Origin: Muscardinus avellanarius
Taxonomy: Eukaryota; Chordata; Mammalia; Rodentia; Gliridae
Direction: 5' to 3'
DNA: 64,000 bases
NCBI GenBank assembly: GCA_963383645.1
Contig: OY726561.1
Coordinates: 136,424,904 to 136,488,903 of the forward strand
In this document: piece by piece, positions 46,773 through 60,156 of the stretch
Layout: the number at the start of each line of letters is the position of its first letter
How positions within the stretch are numbered: position 1 is the stretch's first letter
Notes under the pieces: generated by a model
Database searches by the model: none
What the model was told of the DNA's origin: nothing
Seen by the model: the letters and a program-made list of their open reading frames with translations, nothing else
Position numbers and translations under genes: made by a program

Positions 46773-46848
46773 CCTCCTGCCATGGCGGACGAGGCGCAGA
46801 AGATGGAAGAGACCAAGCCCAGGAGCTCCCTGACGGATTTCATTAAAC
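46770..46848 (+). CDS. SLCO2A1: SLCO2A1 exon 7
   Basis: 79 nt (residues about 288-313 and the first base of Arg314). It encodes the central cytoplasmic loop between helices 6 and 7, which varies between species: QPPAMADEAQKMEETKPR, then the conserved LTDFIK. The acceptor is CCCAGCAG, a NAGNAG tandem site. Use of the downstream AG would remove one Gln and keep frame (start 46773). The donor GTAAAT is weaker than its neighbours, and the following intron is only 147 nt. Confidence 0.95.
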
Positions 46849-46995
46849 GTAAATTACCCACCCTGCTGCCTGGTTTTCCCCGTGAGCGTGTGGAGTAGGG
46901 GTCCCCGGGGCTGTGTGCCCCGAGACGGGGCCCTGCGCATCTTGGTACCTGGAGGGAGGCAGCTCGGCTCCTGACCGTAATGTGTGTGCATGCAG
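46849..46995 (+). other. SLCO2A1: Intron 7 of SLCO2A1 (shortest)
   Basis: 147 nt with no repeats. Donor GTAAAT, acceptor CATGCAG. Confidence 0.95.
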
Positions 46996-47160
46996 GGTTC
47001 CCCCGAATCTTCATGAGGCTCCTGATGAACCCCCTCTTCATGCTGGTGGTCCTGGCCCAGTGTACCTTCTCCTCGGTCATCGCCGGCCTCTCCACCTTCC
47101 TCAACAAGTTCCTGGAGAAGCAGTATGGCGCCTCCGCTGCCTATGCCAACTTCCTTATCG
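46996..47160 (+). CDS. SLCO2A1: SLCO2A1 exon 8
   Basis: 165 nt (residues about 314-369). It completes Arg314 and encodes [20 protein letters not shown], membrane helix 7, then [18 protein letters not shown] and [16 protein letters not shown], ending in the first base of Gly369. Very close to human and mouse PGT. Acceptor TGCATGCAG, donor GTGGGT. Confidence 0.97.
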
Positions 47161-48952
<1,792 letters not shown>

Positions 48953-49189
48953 TAACGGATACCCTCGGCTGAAGCCAGGGCCCAGAAGTAGTAGCCGCTG
49001 GCCTTCCCGGCAGCCTCCTCTCCTCCCTCCTGTCACTGTTGAGCTGATCTCTCAGGTGACAACTTGGAAAATCAGGTCTTAAACAGATGCTCCCTTATGA
49101 GACAAGATCAAAGTGGGGGCCACCAGCAATCAGGGTTGGTTTCTGGTTTTTTGTTTTTTTTTTTTTCCTTAAGAAATGGCCCAAATTAA

Positions 49190-49405
49190 GCTGGGTGTGG
49201 TGACACACACTTGTAATCCCAGCATTCAGGAGGCTGAGACAGGAGGATCGCGGTTTGTGGACAGCCTCAGCTACTTAGTGAAGCCCTTTGCAACTCAGTG
49301 AGACCCTGTTTCAAAATAAAGAATAAAAAAAAGGGCTGGGGGTGTTGCTCAGAGGTAGAATGCCCCCTAGGTTCCATTCCCAGTACCACCCCCAAAAAAA
49401 AAAGC
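49190..49405 (+). mobile_element. Composite B1-ID SINE
   Basis: Sense; GCTGGGTGTGGTGACACACA to poly(A). Target duplication CCCAAATTAA at 49180-49189 and 49406-49415. Confidence 0.93.
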
Positions 49406-49547
49406 CCCAAATTAATTAGCATGGTTTCAGGATGAATTTGAGCCCCAGGAAAGAGTGTCAGCTCCGAGCCAGATAAAATAACAGAGACTCACTGAGCTGT
49501 GGCAGAAAGACAAGAGGAGACGTTTTTGAATCTTAAGAAAAATAAGA

Positions 49548-49893
49548 GCCGGACACACTTGTAACCCCAACATTCGGGAGGCTGAGACAGGATTGTGGTT
49601 AGCAGCCAGCCTCAGCTACTTAGTGAGGCCCTCTGCAACTCAGTGAGACCCTGTTTCAAAATAAAGAATAAGCCAGGCGTGGTGGCGCACGCTTGTAATC
49701 CCCAGGCTTGGGAGGCTGAGACGGAGGATTGCACATGTTTGAAGCCAGCCTCAGCTACTTAGTGAGGCTCTCGGCAACTTAGTGGGACCCTCTTTCCAAA
49801 TAAGATATAAGATAGGTCTGGGAGTAGAAACTCTCTGGGTTCCACCCCCAGTACCACCAAAAATAATTAATAAAAATAATAGTAATAATAACA

Positions 49894-49928
<35 letters not shown>

Positions 49929-50015
49929 CAGGAGGGCTGGGGTGTAGCTTGGAGATAGAATGCCCCTGGGTTCAATCTCCAGTACCGCAAAAATAAATAA
50001 ATAAAAATAAATAAA
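49548..50015 (+). mobile_element. Nested SINEs
   Basis: The outer copy (49548-49668, ID half from about 49930) is split by an intermediate-lineage SINE (49669-49858) with a TAA-rich tail (49859-49927). Confidence 0.88.
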
Positions 50016-50184
50016 AGCTTCCTTTGTCTCTGGTAAAGGGGAGATGGCCAGAGGGAAGGGCGGGTCACTCGGAACCCGGAATGTACTGCTTCTCTGCAGG
50101 CTAACCACAGATGGAGAGCAGCCAGAAGCCTCAGCCTTTAGGTGGCTCTCCCTGAGAGTTCACATCTGATTTCGTCCTCACACA

Positions 50185-50360
50185 GGCTTGAGTTCTAGTT
50201 GTGTGGCTTTTCACTAGTTGGGGGGAAGCGACTTAACTCACCTCAACTACAGGCTTCGTCAAAAGTGAAGAGTTCATCCTAGATTTAGTGGGATGACCTG
50301 CCTGAAAACCCCGGCTCTGTGCCCGACACAGACGACATGCTCATTATCATCAATATTGTT
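50185..50360 (+). mobile_element. MIR-like fragment
   Basis: TCTAGTTGTGTGGCTTTTCA, then GCGACTTAACTCACCTCAAC, and later GCCCGACACAGACGAC with ATTATCATCA, in MIR order. Confidence 0.65.
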
Positions 50361-50367
50361 ATTTCTT

Positions 50368-50566
50368 TTTTTGCGGTACTGGGGATGGAACCCAGGGGCA
50401 TTTTACCTCCGAGCTACACCCCCTGCCCTATTTTATTCTTTATTTTGAAACAGGGTCTCACTGAGTTGTGGAGGGCCTCACGGACTGAAGCTGTCCGTGA
50501 ACCGCGATCCTCCTGTCTCAGCCTCCCTAATGCTGGGATTATGAGCGTGCACCACCATGCCCGGCT
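50368..50566 (-). mobile_element. Composite B1-ID SINE
   Basis: Antisense; TTTTTTGCGGTACTGGGGAT to CACCATGCCCGGC. Confidence 0.92.
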
Positions 50567-51127
50567 CTAGGCTGTAGTTTATCAGCCCTTATGGCAGCCC
50601 TCCCCAAAGAAGATCGCGACTGGCCAGTCTGAGGGGCGATGTTCAGTAAGATCAGCCAGTGAAAGCCCTTTGGTCCAGGGATGGTGCGGCGATCTGAAAG
50701 ATGTCTACAAGACAGGCAGTCCAGGAGACCGCCGCTGCCTCAAGGGGTCCTGGCCACGACCCGCAGCCTGAGTCCCGCAGGAGGAGAAGAGGAAGCCAAT
50801 ATTGCTTCTAACTTCCTGTTGTGGCTGCCATTTCTCTCATTCCGGGGTCTTGGTTGGCCGGTTACTTTGACGCCTGCTGAGGCAGGGGGTTTGTCGACTG
50901 ACCTTTTACATCAGTAAAATAGGTGAGTCTGGGTTCCCAGGGTCAGAAGAAATGGAGAGGCGCCGTGACCCCTGAACGGTGGCAGATCCACCGCTGGCTC
51001 CGGTCGGCATAAGCCGGGGTGGCACAGACCCAAGACAAACAGCCGCACAGGCACATCGCCGGGCTCCGGCGGGGTTCTTTCTTTATTCCGGCTTTGTTTG
51101 ATTCCTCGTTTCCTGCTCTGCTGGCAG

Positions 51128-51293
51128 CACATCAAGTTCTATACATCCGCAGCCTCCTGCCTGCCGCAGAGACTGCTCGTGCCCGGACTCCGTCTTCCAC
51201 CCGGTGTGCGGGGACAACGGCGTTGAGTATGTCTCCCCCTGCCACGCGGGCTGCAGCGCCATTAACATGAGCTCCGTAGCCTCCAAGCAGCTG
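51128..51293 (+). CDS. SLCO2A1: SLCO2A1 exon 10 (Kazal-like loop)
   Basis: 166 nt (residues about 432-487), ending in phase 0. It encodes the first part of the extracellular Kazal-like domain. Cysteines are at about 444, 448, 450, 459, 470 and 474, in [27 protein letters not shown] and HAGC. This spacing is shared by all OATPs and forms disulphides needed for surface expression. The sequon NMS is at N478. Acceptor CTGGCAG, donor GTAAGG. Confidence 0.97.
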
Positions 51294-51639
51294 GTAAGGG
51301 CGGCTGGGGGACAGGAGGGGCCCCCGGGGTTTTGGAGCGCTGCGACTACCCTTGCAGACAGACCCTGTGTCCTGGGACTCCCGGCCTCCCCTGGGGCGTA
51401 CCCACTCTCCCTCCTCCTGCCCTGGGATCATGATCGTTAACCGAAGCCCAAAGTCAGCCAAGGACTGGCCCAGGTCCAAAGAGCACAGGACCCCAGAAGA
51501 GACAAGCCAAGGCGCCCCTGCCCCCCCAAGAGGTCTCTGAGCCCCACCCTGGCCTGGCCTCACAGGCACCTCTGGATCCTGTGTTTCGGCCCTGCTGCAA
51601 AGCCACGTCAGTGGGCTCAGATAAACTGAGAGCAGGGGC

Positions 51640-51833
51640 CGGGCATGGTGGGCACGCTTGTAATCCCCGCTCTTGGGAGGCTGAGACAGGAGGATCGCGC
51701 AGGTTCGAAGCCAGCCTCAGCTACTTAGTGAGGCCCTCAGCAACTTAGTGAGACCCTGTTTCCAAATAAAGTATAAAAAATAGGTCTGGGAGTATAGCCC
51801 AAAGGTAGAAAGCCTCTGGGTTCCACCCCAGTA

Positions 51834-51876
<43 letters not shown>

Positions 51877-51898
51877 ATAATAATAATAAAAATAAAAA
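51640..51898 (+). mobile_element. Intermediate-lineage SINE with (CA)n tail
   Basis: Sense; CGGGCATGGTGGGCACGCTT to CCACCCCAGTACC, then (AC)n at 51835-51870 and an AAT-rich end. The exact 19-bp target duplication ATAAACTGAGAGCAGGGGC is at 51621-51639 and 51899-51917. Confidence 0.97.
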
Positions 51899-52007
51899 AT
51901 AAACTGAGAGCAGGGGCTTCTGTGACATGGACCCCTAAGGGAGATAGGAGCTGGGAGGGCTTTAACCCTTTCCCTCCCAGGTGGGCCGCACCATGGTGCT
52001 CTTTAAC

Positions 52008-52443
52008 TGTGGTGCTGGGGATTGAACCCAGGGACATTCTACCTCTGAGCTCCACCTCTAGCCCTTATTTATCTATCTATCATCTATCTATTTATGAGGT
52101 ACTAAGGATGGAACCCAGGGGCATTCTACCTCTGAGCTATACCCCCTGCCCTATTTTTTATTCTTTATTGTGATACAGGGTTTCGCTGAGTTGCAAGGGC
52201 CTCACTAAGTAGGAGCTGAGGCTGGCCGTGAACTACAATCCTCCTGTCTCAGCCTCCTGAATGCTGGGATTACAAGCATGTACCACCACGCCCAGCTCTT
52301 TTTTTTTTTTTTTCTTTTGAGACAGGGTCCTGCTAGGTTTCTGTGAATCTTACTACATTGCTGAGGCTGGCCTCCAACCTGAGATCTTCCTGTCTCAGCC
52401 TCCCAAGTCCTAGGATTACAGGCATGCACCACCACGCCAGGCT
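52008..52443 (-). mobile_element. SINE split by another SINE
   Basis: Outer antisense ID half at 52008-52066 and B1 half at 52298-52443. The inner antisense copy is at 52095-52297, with ATCT/TTTA repeats (52067-52094) as its tail. Confidence 0.9.
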
Positions 52444-53033
52444 GTCTGGTAGCTCTTAAGAGGCGAATCTGGGACCAGAAGCCAGAGCCCTGTCTCGGCT
52501 GGGTCCCTGTGGCCAAGGCCATGCATCTCCCGGCCACCAGCTCCCCTGTTTCCCGTGCTCACTCGATGGGGCCCTCTGTGAGCGTCAGCCTCCCCGGGCC
52601 AGCCAGCAGCAAGCTGACTGGAGTCCTTGGTTTAGTTATTCAACAAATAGAGGGCTGAAGGCTCTGCGCCAGGGGCTGAGGTGTGAGACCAGATCCCTGC
52701 TCGCGTGGAGTTTGCAAAATACCCAGTAAATGCACGAGAAGGTTCTATGTCAGGAAGAAACTTGACGGCCAGAGTGCCCGAGACCTCCCTGAGGGTGTGA
52801 CATTAGAACTGAATCCACACAGCAGAAGAAAGCCTATGAAGACCTGAGAGTCTTGAAAGGAAAGGCACAGTAAGTGCGAGGCCCTGGCACGAACACACTG
52901 GGCAGGTGGTAGGAGAGAAGAGGAGGCGGAGGGCACCGGAGACAACACCAAGGGGAGAGTGGGACACCCAGCCGGGCCAGGGAGCAGGCAGGGCTGCAGC
53001 CGGGACGCCAGGCTTAGAAGTCTGACGTTCTAG

Positions 53034-53400
53034 CTGGGCACGGTGGCGCACTCCTGTAATCCCAGTGCTTGGGAGGCTGAGACAGGAGGATCGCAGATTC
53101 CAGGCCAGCCCCCCCAATTTAGCCAGACGCTCAGCTTAAAAAGTAAATAAATAAGCTGGGCGTGGTGGCTTATTTATCTCCTAGTACTTGAGAGGCTGAG
53201 ACAGGAGGACTGCAGGTTTGTGGCCAGCCTCAGCTGCTTAGTGAGGCCCTCTGCAACTTAATGAGACCCTGTTTCAAAATAAAGAATAAAAAAATAGGGC
53301 TGGGGATGGAACCCAGAGGTAGAATCTCTCTGGGTTCCATCCCCAGTACAAAAAAAAAGTAAATAAAATAGGGCTGAGAATACAATTCAGAGGTAGAATG
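53034..53400 (+). mobile_element. Nested composite SINEs
   Basis: Outer B1 half at 53034-53152; inner full copy at about 53153-53358; the outer ID half then resumes to 53400. AAAGTAAATAAA borders both sides of the inner copy. Confidence 0.88.
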
Positions 53401-53408
53401 CACCTGGG

Positions 53409-53478
53409 AAGGAGGAGAAGGAGGAGGAGGAGGAGAGGAGGAGGAGAGGAGGGGAGGAAGAGGAGGAGGAGGAGGAGC
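53409..53478. repeat. (GGA)n tract at SINE end
   Basis: GGAGGA units with interruptions directly after the truncated ID half of the preceding SINE. Confidence 0.93.
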
Positions 53479-55019
53479 AGCTGTTGTTGAAGTTGTTAGA
53501 TGTTCTTTCTCCTAAAAGCGATGGGGGGGCTGTTCCCCCAGGGGTGCCCGAGGAGAGGAAGGCACTCTGAGAGAGCGTGGGCCGGGCCAGCACCCCCTTG
53601 GCCCCCTTCTCTGAGGGCACAGGGCAAGCTGCTTCTCCAGCTACCGATGCCCACACAAAAAATTGAGCTTTTCAAACAGCGGGGTGAGGAAGAGCTCGGG
53701 CACCCCAGTCCCTCTTAAGGTCGGAGGAGTCTCCGGTGGCTTTTGTGGTTTTTCTTATCTTTATTTACTTACCTCTGACTCATCCGCTTCCAGAAATAAT
53801 CTTGGCAAGTTGCCAGTGACAGCGTTTAAGTACATCAAGATAAAAATCCATTAGCACGGTATCAGGGGGGAACAATAGTAAATGACAAGGGAAGAAAACC
53901 TATGCTTTAAAAGCACGGCAGTATCGTACACAGCATACTCCTGAGTTTCCTGGAAGCCAAGGAAAACGGGGTAGGGGGAGATCATTCCCACGGCCTGTTA
54001 CATAGATTCCCAAAGTTGAAGATCCCACCCCAGGGAGGCTGGACCAGCGAGGGTGGGGGTCCTTGAGTATAATTGGTAACGGTAAATAAAATTACACAGG
54101 CTGTGGAAGTCCCCAGGGAACACTGAGCCCCCTTTTTTTCTGAAAAGGAGGTGGTAAACCAGTAAATTAGGGAATCCATCAGGCTCTGGGAGAATGAACC
54201 ATGCTAGTTTATTAGTTCCAGCCATGGCCCCCTAACTGCTAGGACACCTCCACGGTCCTAAGCGGGGCCCTCAGACACCGCGGGGAGGAAGGTGAAGACC
54301 CGCAGGCCAGTGAGCTGCAGGGCAGTGCGTTTTCAATACTTTTATGGGTACATCGTCATTATGCATCCTAGGGAGATGCCACGCAGCACATGCATTCGTG
54401 CACGCAGCGCTCGGTGTCTTTCCCTCCGTACCCCGCCCGGCTCCCCCTGTCCTTCCCCACACACGTTAGTGGGGCTGCTCGTCACATCTGCAGGTGGGGA
54501 CTGAGCCTTACTTGAACTCTTTCCCAGCTCCCGCCCCTCCCCCAACCCCCTTCTGCTATTCGCAGGACACTGTTGAGCCTTACACACTTACAGGCCCCAG
54601 CCGGGGCCTCCTCTGGCGTCCTTCCTTTCCAGCAGGAAGGCTTTGCAGAAGCCTAAGGACTCAGGGCTGGGGGGATTCCATTGGGTTCCCACTGTTCCCC
54701 CACATATGTGTGCAACGAACACACAAATGGCAAACACAACCAGCTGTGTGAGCGCACAGCTAGGTGGGGTAGCGGGGCCAGAGGAGAGCCCTGAGGCAGC
54801 ACGCGGAGGGGCCTGTGTCCCCAGGCACCGCAGGAGCCTGGCCTGAGCTGGATGCTGGCCTGGGTGAAGCTGATTCCTCTTGCCTGGACAGTTAGTGTAG
54901 TGTGCCCCCTGGGATACCTGGAGACCCTCGCCTGCTCTCCTCTCCAGGCTCCAAGTCTAGGCTCACCTTCTTCCCCGGGGAGCCCGAGGGTGGAGGGTTT
55001 AGAAACAGAGGGACTCAGA

Positions 55020-55459
55020 GCAGCGCATAGTGGCACACACTTGTAATCACAGCATTTGGGAGGCTGAGACCGGAGGATCATGATTCACAAACAGCCTCAG
55101 CTACTTAGTGAGGCCCTTTGCAATTTAGTGAGACCCTGTTTTAAAAAATAAAAAGAGACCGGGCATGGTGGCACACACTTGTAATCCCCGCGCTTGGGAG
55201 GCGGAGACAGGAAGATTATGCAGGTTTGAAGCCAGCCATGCTGGCTTAAGAGACCCTGTTTCCAAATAAAAAATATAAAAAATAGGTCTGGGAGTGTAGC
55301 CCGGAGGTAGAAGGGTTTCCAGGAACCCCAGTACCACCAAAAAATAAAAATAAAATAAAATAAAAAGACTAAAAAATAGGGCTGGGATATAGCTTGGAGG
55401 TAGAATGCCCCTGGGTTCCATCCCCAGTCCTAGAAACAAAAACAAAACAAAAAAAAGAG
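55020..55459 (+). mobile_element. SINE with nested derived-lineage SINE
   Basis: Outer copy at 55020-55155 and about 55375-55459. The inner derived copy (about 55160-55350) carries GGGTTTCCAGGAACCCCAGT. The outer target duplication AGAGGGACTCAG is at 55008-55019 and 55460-55471. Confidence 0.9.
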
Positions 55460-55469
55460 AGGGACTCAG

Positions 55470-55665
55470 CTGGGCACAGCGGTGCACACTTGCAATCCCA
55501 AGACTCGGAAGGCCGAGGCAGGAGGATCGCAGGTTTGAAGCCAGCCTGGGCAACTTGGGCTGTCAGCAACCCAGTGGGACTCTGTTTCCAAATAAGAAAT
55601 ACAACAGGGCTGGGGAGCGTAGCTTGGAGGTAGAATGTGTCTGGGCTCAGTCCTAGGATCAAAAA
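55470..55665 (+). mobile_element. Composite B1-ID SINE
   Basis: Sense; AGCTGGGCACAGCGGTGCAC to GGGCTCAGTCCTAGGATC. It sits directly against the right target copy of the preceding SINE. Confidence 0.9.
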
Positions 55666-55729
55666 TCAAACAAAACAATATAGAGACTCTCTGTCCAGAG
55701 CTGGCGATGTTTGCGGCGCATGCTGGTGA

Positions 55730-55939
<210 letters not shown>

Positions 55940-56544
55940 TGAGTGGCCCGGGGCGCGGCCTCTGCTCCCCGGCTCCCTCTGACCTCACAGGCGCCTCAGT
56001 CTCTCCCCGCCCCTCTGGCTCTGAGTCCTCTGAAAGACGGCGTGCAACCGGTTCTTTTGGTAAGAGAGGGAGACCAGGCTAGTGCGGCGGTGCCGGCCCT
56101 GTACCGAGCTGCGCCCTGCACCCAGCCGCACCCTGTGGCTCAGAAAGGCAGAGCCGGCCCCTGGCGGAGCCCGCTGCGGCCGGGTTTCCTGGCTCCGCGT
56201 GGAGGAAATGCCTACGCATCCACTGACTCTGAAATCCTGAGAGAACGGGAGGAAGGAAGGGAGAGAATTCAGTTGGATGCTCTAAGTCATCAAGGCAGGA
56301 AATGGAGGGAAAGTGCAGAGGCAGCGTTGAGAGTCAAGGAAAGTGCTGAACAGGAGGAAACTCCAGGGCGCTAGGGTCCGGGCCCTGGAACCCAGGTCAG
56401 AAGAGGCGGGCTGGCCACGGCGGGAGGGAGGAGAGTGTCCGGGCACCGGAGCATCCCTCAGCTGAGCTCCCGGGAACACTGCGCCCAGGTTCTCCTAACC
56501 CGCCCCTTGCGGGCCTCGCTGGGCCCTCCTCCCTGTGAAGGCAG

Positions 56545-56750
56545 AGAGGGCGCAGGATTTAGACTGTAGGTGCCAGGGTCGGAAAGTCCCTGCTCAGCCA
56601 CACACTGGCTGAGCGTCCTTGGGGGTCGCCTGACCTCGCTGAGCCTCGGTTTCCTCCTCTGTGAAATGGGGATATCAAAATCACCCTCTAAGTGTTAGGC
56701 TCAGGATTCTACGACCAATTGCTTTGCAAATATATGGCACTTTACCTATT
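56545..56750 (+). mobile_element. MIR-like fragment
   Basis: CTGAGCCTCGGTTTCCTCCT, CTGTGAAATGGGGATATCAA, and a preceding CAGCCACACACTGGCTGAGC match a fairly complete MIR. Confidence 0.8.
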
Positions 56751-56768
56751 AATTGCCACTCTTGAGCT

Positions 56769-56822
56769 AATAATAATAATAACTATTATTACTATAATTA
56801 TTATTATTATTATTATTATTAA
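56769..56822. repeat. (TAA)n / (TTA)n inverted microsatellite
   Basis: TAATAATAATAATAAC is followed by TTATTATTATTATTATT, so the two arms are complementary and could form a small hairpin. Confidence 0.93.
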
Positions 56823-57026
56823 CCGGGAGCTAGGTGCCCCAGGCTTTTTTTCCCCAGAAGGCTAGGAGAGGAGGGAGGAGCTGAACCAGCCACTTGTTGA
56901 GATCTGTTCACAAATTGACTATCAAGTTCACTTGGAAGCTGCCAGCCCCTGTCATGATCATGGCTTTGCGGGTGCTGGCAGATGGGAAGCCCCTGGGTCA
57001 AACAGAAAAGGACTTCCTGCACAGAG

Positions 57027-57186
57027 CGGCTCACATCTGGAACCCCAGGAGTTGGGAGGCTGAGACAGGACTATAGGTTTGAAGCCAGTCTCAGCAACTT
57101 AGCGAGACCCTGTTTCAAGACACAAAAAGGGCTCGGAGTGTAGTTTGGAGGTAAAATACCTCTGGGTTCAATCCCCAGTACCAAAA
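57027..57186 (+). mobile_element. Composite B1-ID SINE
   Basis: Sense, diverged head; GAACCCCAGGAGTTGGGAGG to GGTTCAATCCCCAGTACC. Confidence 0.85.
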
Positions 57187-57519
57187 CATAAACTATTACT
57201 CTGACTACTTCTGTTGCACCCCAGGATGGGAAGTCACAGAGAACAGAACATTATTTCAACTGCAGGATGGGCTTTTCTAGAAACATCTCTCCTTTCCAAG
57301 TCTGGTCAGGATTGCAAGTAAAGCTGGAATGGAAGTCCCAGGATCCCATGATGGTTTAAAGACAAATCCCACCGGGAAAGATGACAGAGCAGAGGTCGTT
57401 TACTGCAGAAGATGAGACTTCCAGGCAGCTTTGGAGGTGCCCAAGCAGTATTTCCTTTAGTCCCAGCCCCCATCGGGCCTGGGAGGTCATGCTGGGAGCA
57501 AAGGTCAGCTGGGGACCAG

Positions 57520-57606
57520 AGGGAGGGAGAGAGAGAGACAAAAGAGGAGGGGAGAGAAGAGAGAGAGGGGGAGAAGAGAGGAGAGAAGAGAGAGGGAGAG
57601 AAAGAC
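57520..57606. repeat. GA-rich polypurine run
   Basis: Irregular GAGA/GGAGAGA sequence with no unit longer than a few bases. Confidence 0.9.
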
Positions 57607-58566
57607 GGAGATCTGCTGAAGATAAATAGAGCAGAGACTAGAAGAGGCCCAGGAGCTCAATCAAAAGCCAAAGTGGGTTGTGGGTGTCGGGGACTCTGCC
57701 CAGGGCAAAGATGAAGACAAGATGAAGTCCACCATTAAAGACCAAGCCGCTGCAGGCTCCGGAGGTATAAAGAAGCATCCACAGGTCAGGATCTGAGGCG
57801 CTTTTCATAGGAGGCCTGACCCAGCTGTTGCTGGGAAACTGCAGACACCCAATGGATGTCCCTGCCTGGGCCATCCCTGGGGGTCTGGAACAAGGCCCTT
57901 CTATTTTGCTGGCAGAGGTGTGGCGGTGGGTAGAGCCCTGGGGTTGCTTTTGAGTTCCCTGGGCACTGTGTCCTCAGCCCCGACAGCGCCCACGGGCCGA
58001 GGACAGAGGTCCAGGCCCAAGCCCGGGGGCTCTGCAGGTGTCTCCGCCGGCCGCTCCTGGCTCCCCACCTTGCGTGTGATGGGGGTGTGGAGAGCCTCTC
58101 TGCTCCAACTCCCCAGCGTGCGCCATCAGCCCCGCTGTCTGAACCGCCTAACTCAGCCAAACACATTTCCCCCTTGAAGGAGGGAGGGACCAGCTAGAGA
58201 GTTTGCAGGACCCAGGGCAAGTGAAAACATCAAGCCCTTGGCTCAGAAATTATTAAGAATTTCAACACGGCCACAGCAGATGCTTCGAGCAAGCACAGGC
58301 CTCTCAGAGGGTGGAGCCCCGCGCAGCTGCACAGGTCGCGTGCCCACAGAGTTGGCCCGGGGTGAGGGATACTTTCAGTTGTGCACGGAAGCCGACAGCC
58401 CAGGGGCCTCAATTACACCAGGGCTGTCTTTTCCTGGTATAAGACGCTCAGGGAGATGTTCAGACCTGCCACAAAGGCCCTGCCAGCCACCCTCTGGTAC
58501 CACTCCTGCATCCTTCCTCCTGAAGTGGGCCTACCTGGGCAGCCCGGGCAACCACACAGTCCAGTA

Positions 58567-58738
58567 GACCTCTCTCGTTCTCTCTCTCACTCTCTCTTGC
58601 TCCCTCCTGCTCCTTCTCCTCCTCCTCTTTGTCATTTTTCTCATTGTCTCCTCCCCCTCCTCTTCATCCTCCTCCTTTTCCTCCTCTTCCTCTTCCTCCT
58701 CCCATTCCTCCTCCGTTTTCTCCTTGTTTCTTTGGTTT
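58567..58738. repeat. Polypyrimidine run
   Basis: CTCTCT, then CTCCTCCT/TTCCTC sequence that runs into the 3' end of an antisense SINE, the same arrangement as at 1637-1836. Confidence 0.92.
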
Positions 58739-58743
58739 TCGTA

Positions 58744-58900
58744 TTAAGGATGGAACCCAGGAGCATTCTACCTCACCCGCTCCACCCTCTTTATTATTAG
58801 TTTTAATTTTGAAACAAGATCTCGCTACGTTGCTGTGCCTGGCCTCTAAACTGTCATCCTTGGGTCTCAGCCTCGCAAATACTGAGATTGCAAGCGTGCA
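58744..58900 (-). mobile_element. Composite B1-ID SINE
   Basis: Antisense, diverged; TTAAGGATGGAACCCAGGAG to GATTGCAAGCGTGC. Confidence 0.82.
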
Positions 58901-59266
58901 GAGATTCCCAAACTTGAACTCACATCAGGATTTCCTGGGACGGCTTGTGAAAACACAGGTCACTAGGCCCCCACCCCCGGAGTCTCTGTCTCTTCTGGAT
59001 CCATCCGTGCATTGTTAGCTGCTGCACAGCCCGAGAGCCTGCAACCTCTCACGAGTGCTCGGGGGATGCTCTGATCCAGAGGAGGATGCTCTGAAGCCAC
59101 TGACTCACCAATAGGAATGCTTGGCCCGGCTGCAGCCGGTCGTCCAGGTGGCCCATCGGGCCAGGTGGGAACAGGTCTGGACCTGTCTAAGGCTGGCCAC
59201 CCGCTCCCCAGGGGATGGTGCAGCCCCGAATCCTCTAGGTGCTAATTTCCCCATTTTCCTTTTCAG

Positions 59267-59331
59267 TGTGGTGAACCAAGAAGAAAAGTCCTTTGCCATT
59301 GGGGTACAGTTCTTGCTGATGCGTCTTCTGG
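59267..59331 (+). CDS. SLCO2A1: SLCO2A1 exon 12
   Basis: 65 nt (residues about 542-563 plus the first base of Ala564). It encodes VVNQEEKSFAIGVQFLLMRL, the start of helix 11. It includes Arg561, which family work on rat and human PGT links to anionic substrate binding. Acceptor CTTTTCAG, donor GTGAGT. Confidence 0.97.
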
Positions 59332-59945
59332 GTGAGTGTCTAAGAGACCCCTTCCTGAGCAGTGGGCGTCCGAGAGCTCTGGGGAGCAGGGCAGGCCTGG
59401 GGGAAGCCCTATCTCAGCCCTGCTGTGCATAATCAACAGCAGATGCCCAGATCCTACATGAACCGTGTCCCTATTGCTTGAGGTTAGGAAAGATTCCATG
59501 TGCAGCATTCATTCCACACTCAATTATGTAAGAAGAGTGAAAAGTGGACCCAGCTGAGAATGCCTCGGAGCAAGGTAACAGCAGGCCTTTTTACATCTGT
59601 CTTTCTCCAAGAATTTTCTGTAAGAACAAACTCTTGCATTCCTGCCCCAGAAGGACGGCAACCGAGCCCTGCCCTGGCTCTCTTCCAATTTTGCCAAATT
59701 CAGTCGTTTTACTGCAGTTCAGAGAATATTTCTTCTGTGTGAGGTCCTCTGCCTGTGAACCCTGCCCGTCCTCGAGCAGCCCAGAGCCCTCCGGAGGACC
59801 AGCGGTCCTCCACAGGGAGGGACCTGCCCCCGGGAGCAGGAGGCACCTAGCTCCCCCTGGGTGCACGGTCTGAGAGTTGGGGGACACTTTGCAGGCCCTT
59901 TCCTGGACTGTTTACTCTGGGATGTTCTTAATTTACTTTGTTTTT

Positions 59946-60156
59946 CAGTGTGGGTATTAAACCTAGGGGCATTCTACCTCAGAGGTACACCCCGGCCTTT
60001 TTTATTTTTTAGTTTTTTAGTTTTTAGTTTGAAACAGGGTCTTGCTAAAGTTGCTGAGGGTTTGCTAAGTCATCTCTGCTGGCCTGGAACCTGCGATCCT
60101 CCTGTCTCAGCCTCCCAAGTACTGGGATTACAAGCGTGCACCACCATGCCCAGCTC
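59946..60156 (-). mobile_element. Composite B1-ID SINE
   Basis: Antisense; GTGTGGGTATTAAACCTAGG to CACCATGCCCAGCTC. Confidence 0.88.
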
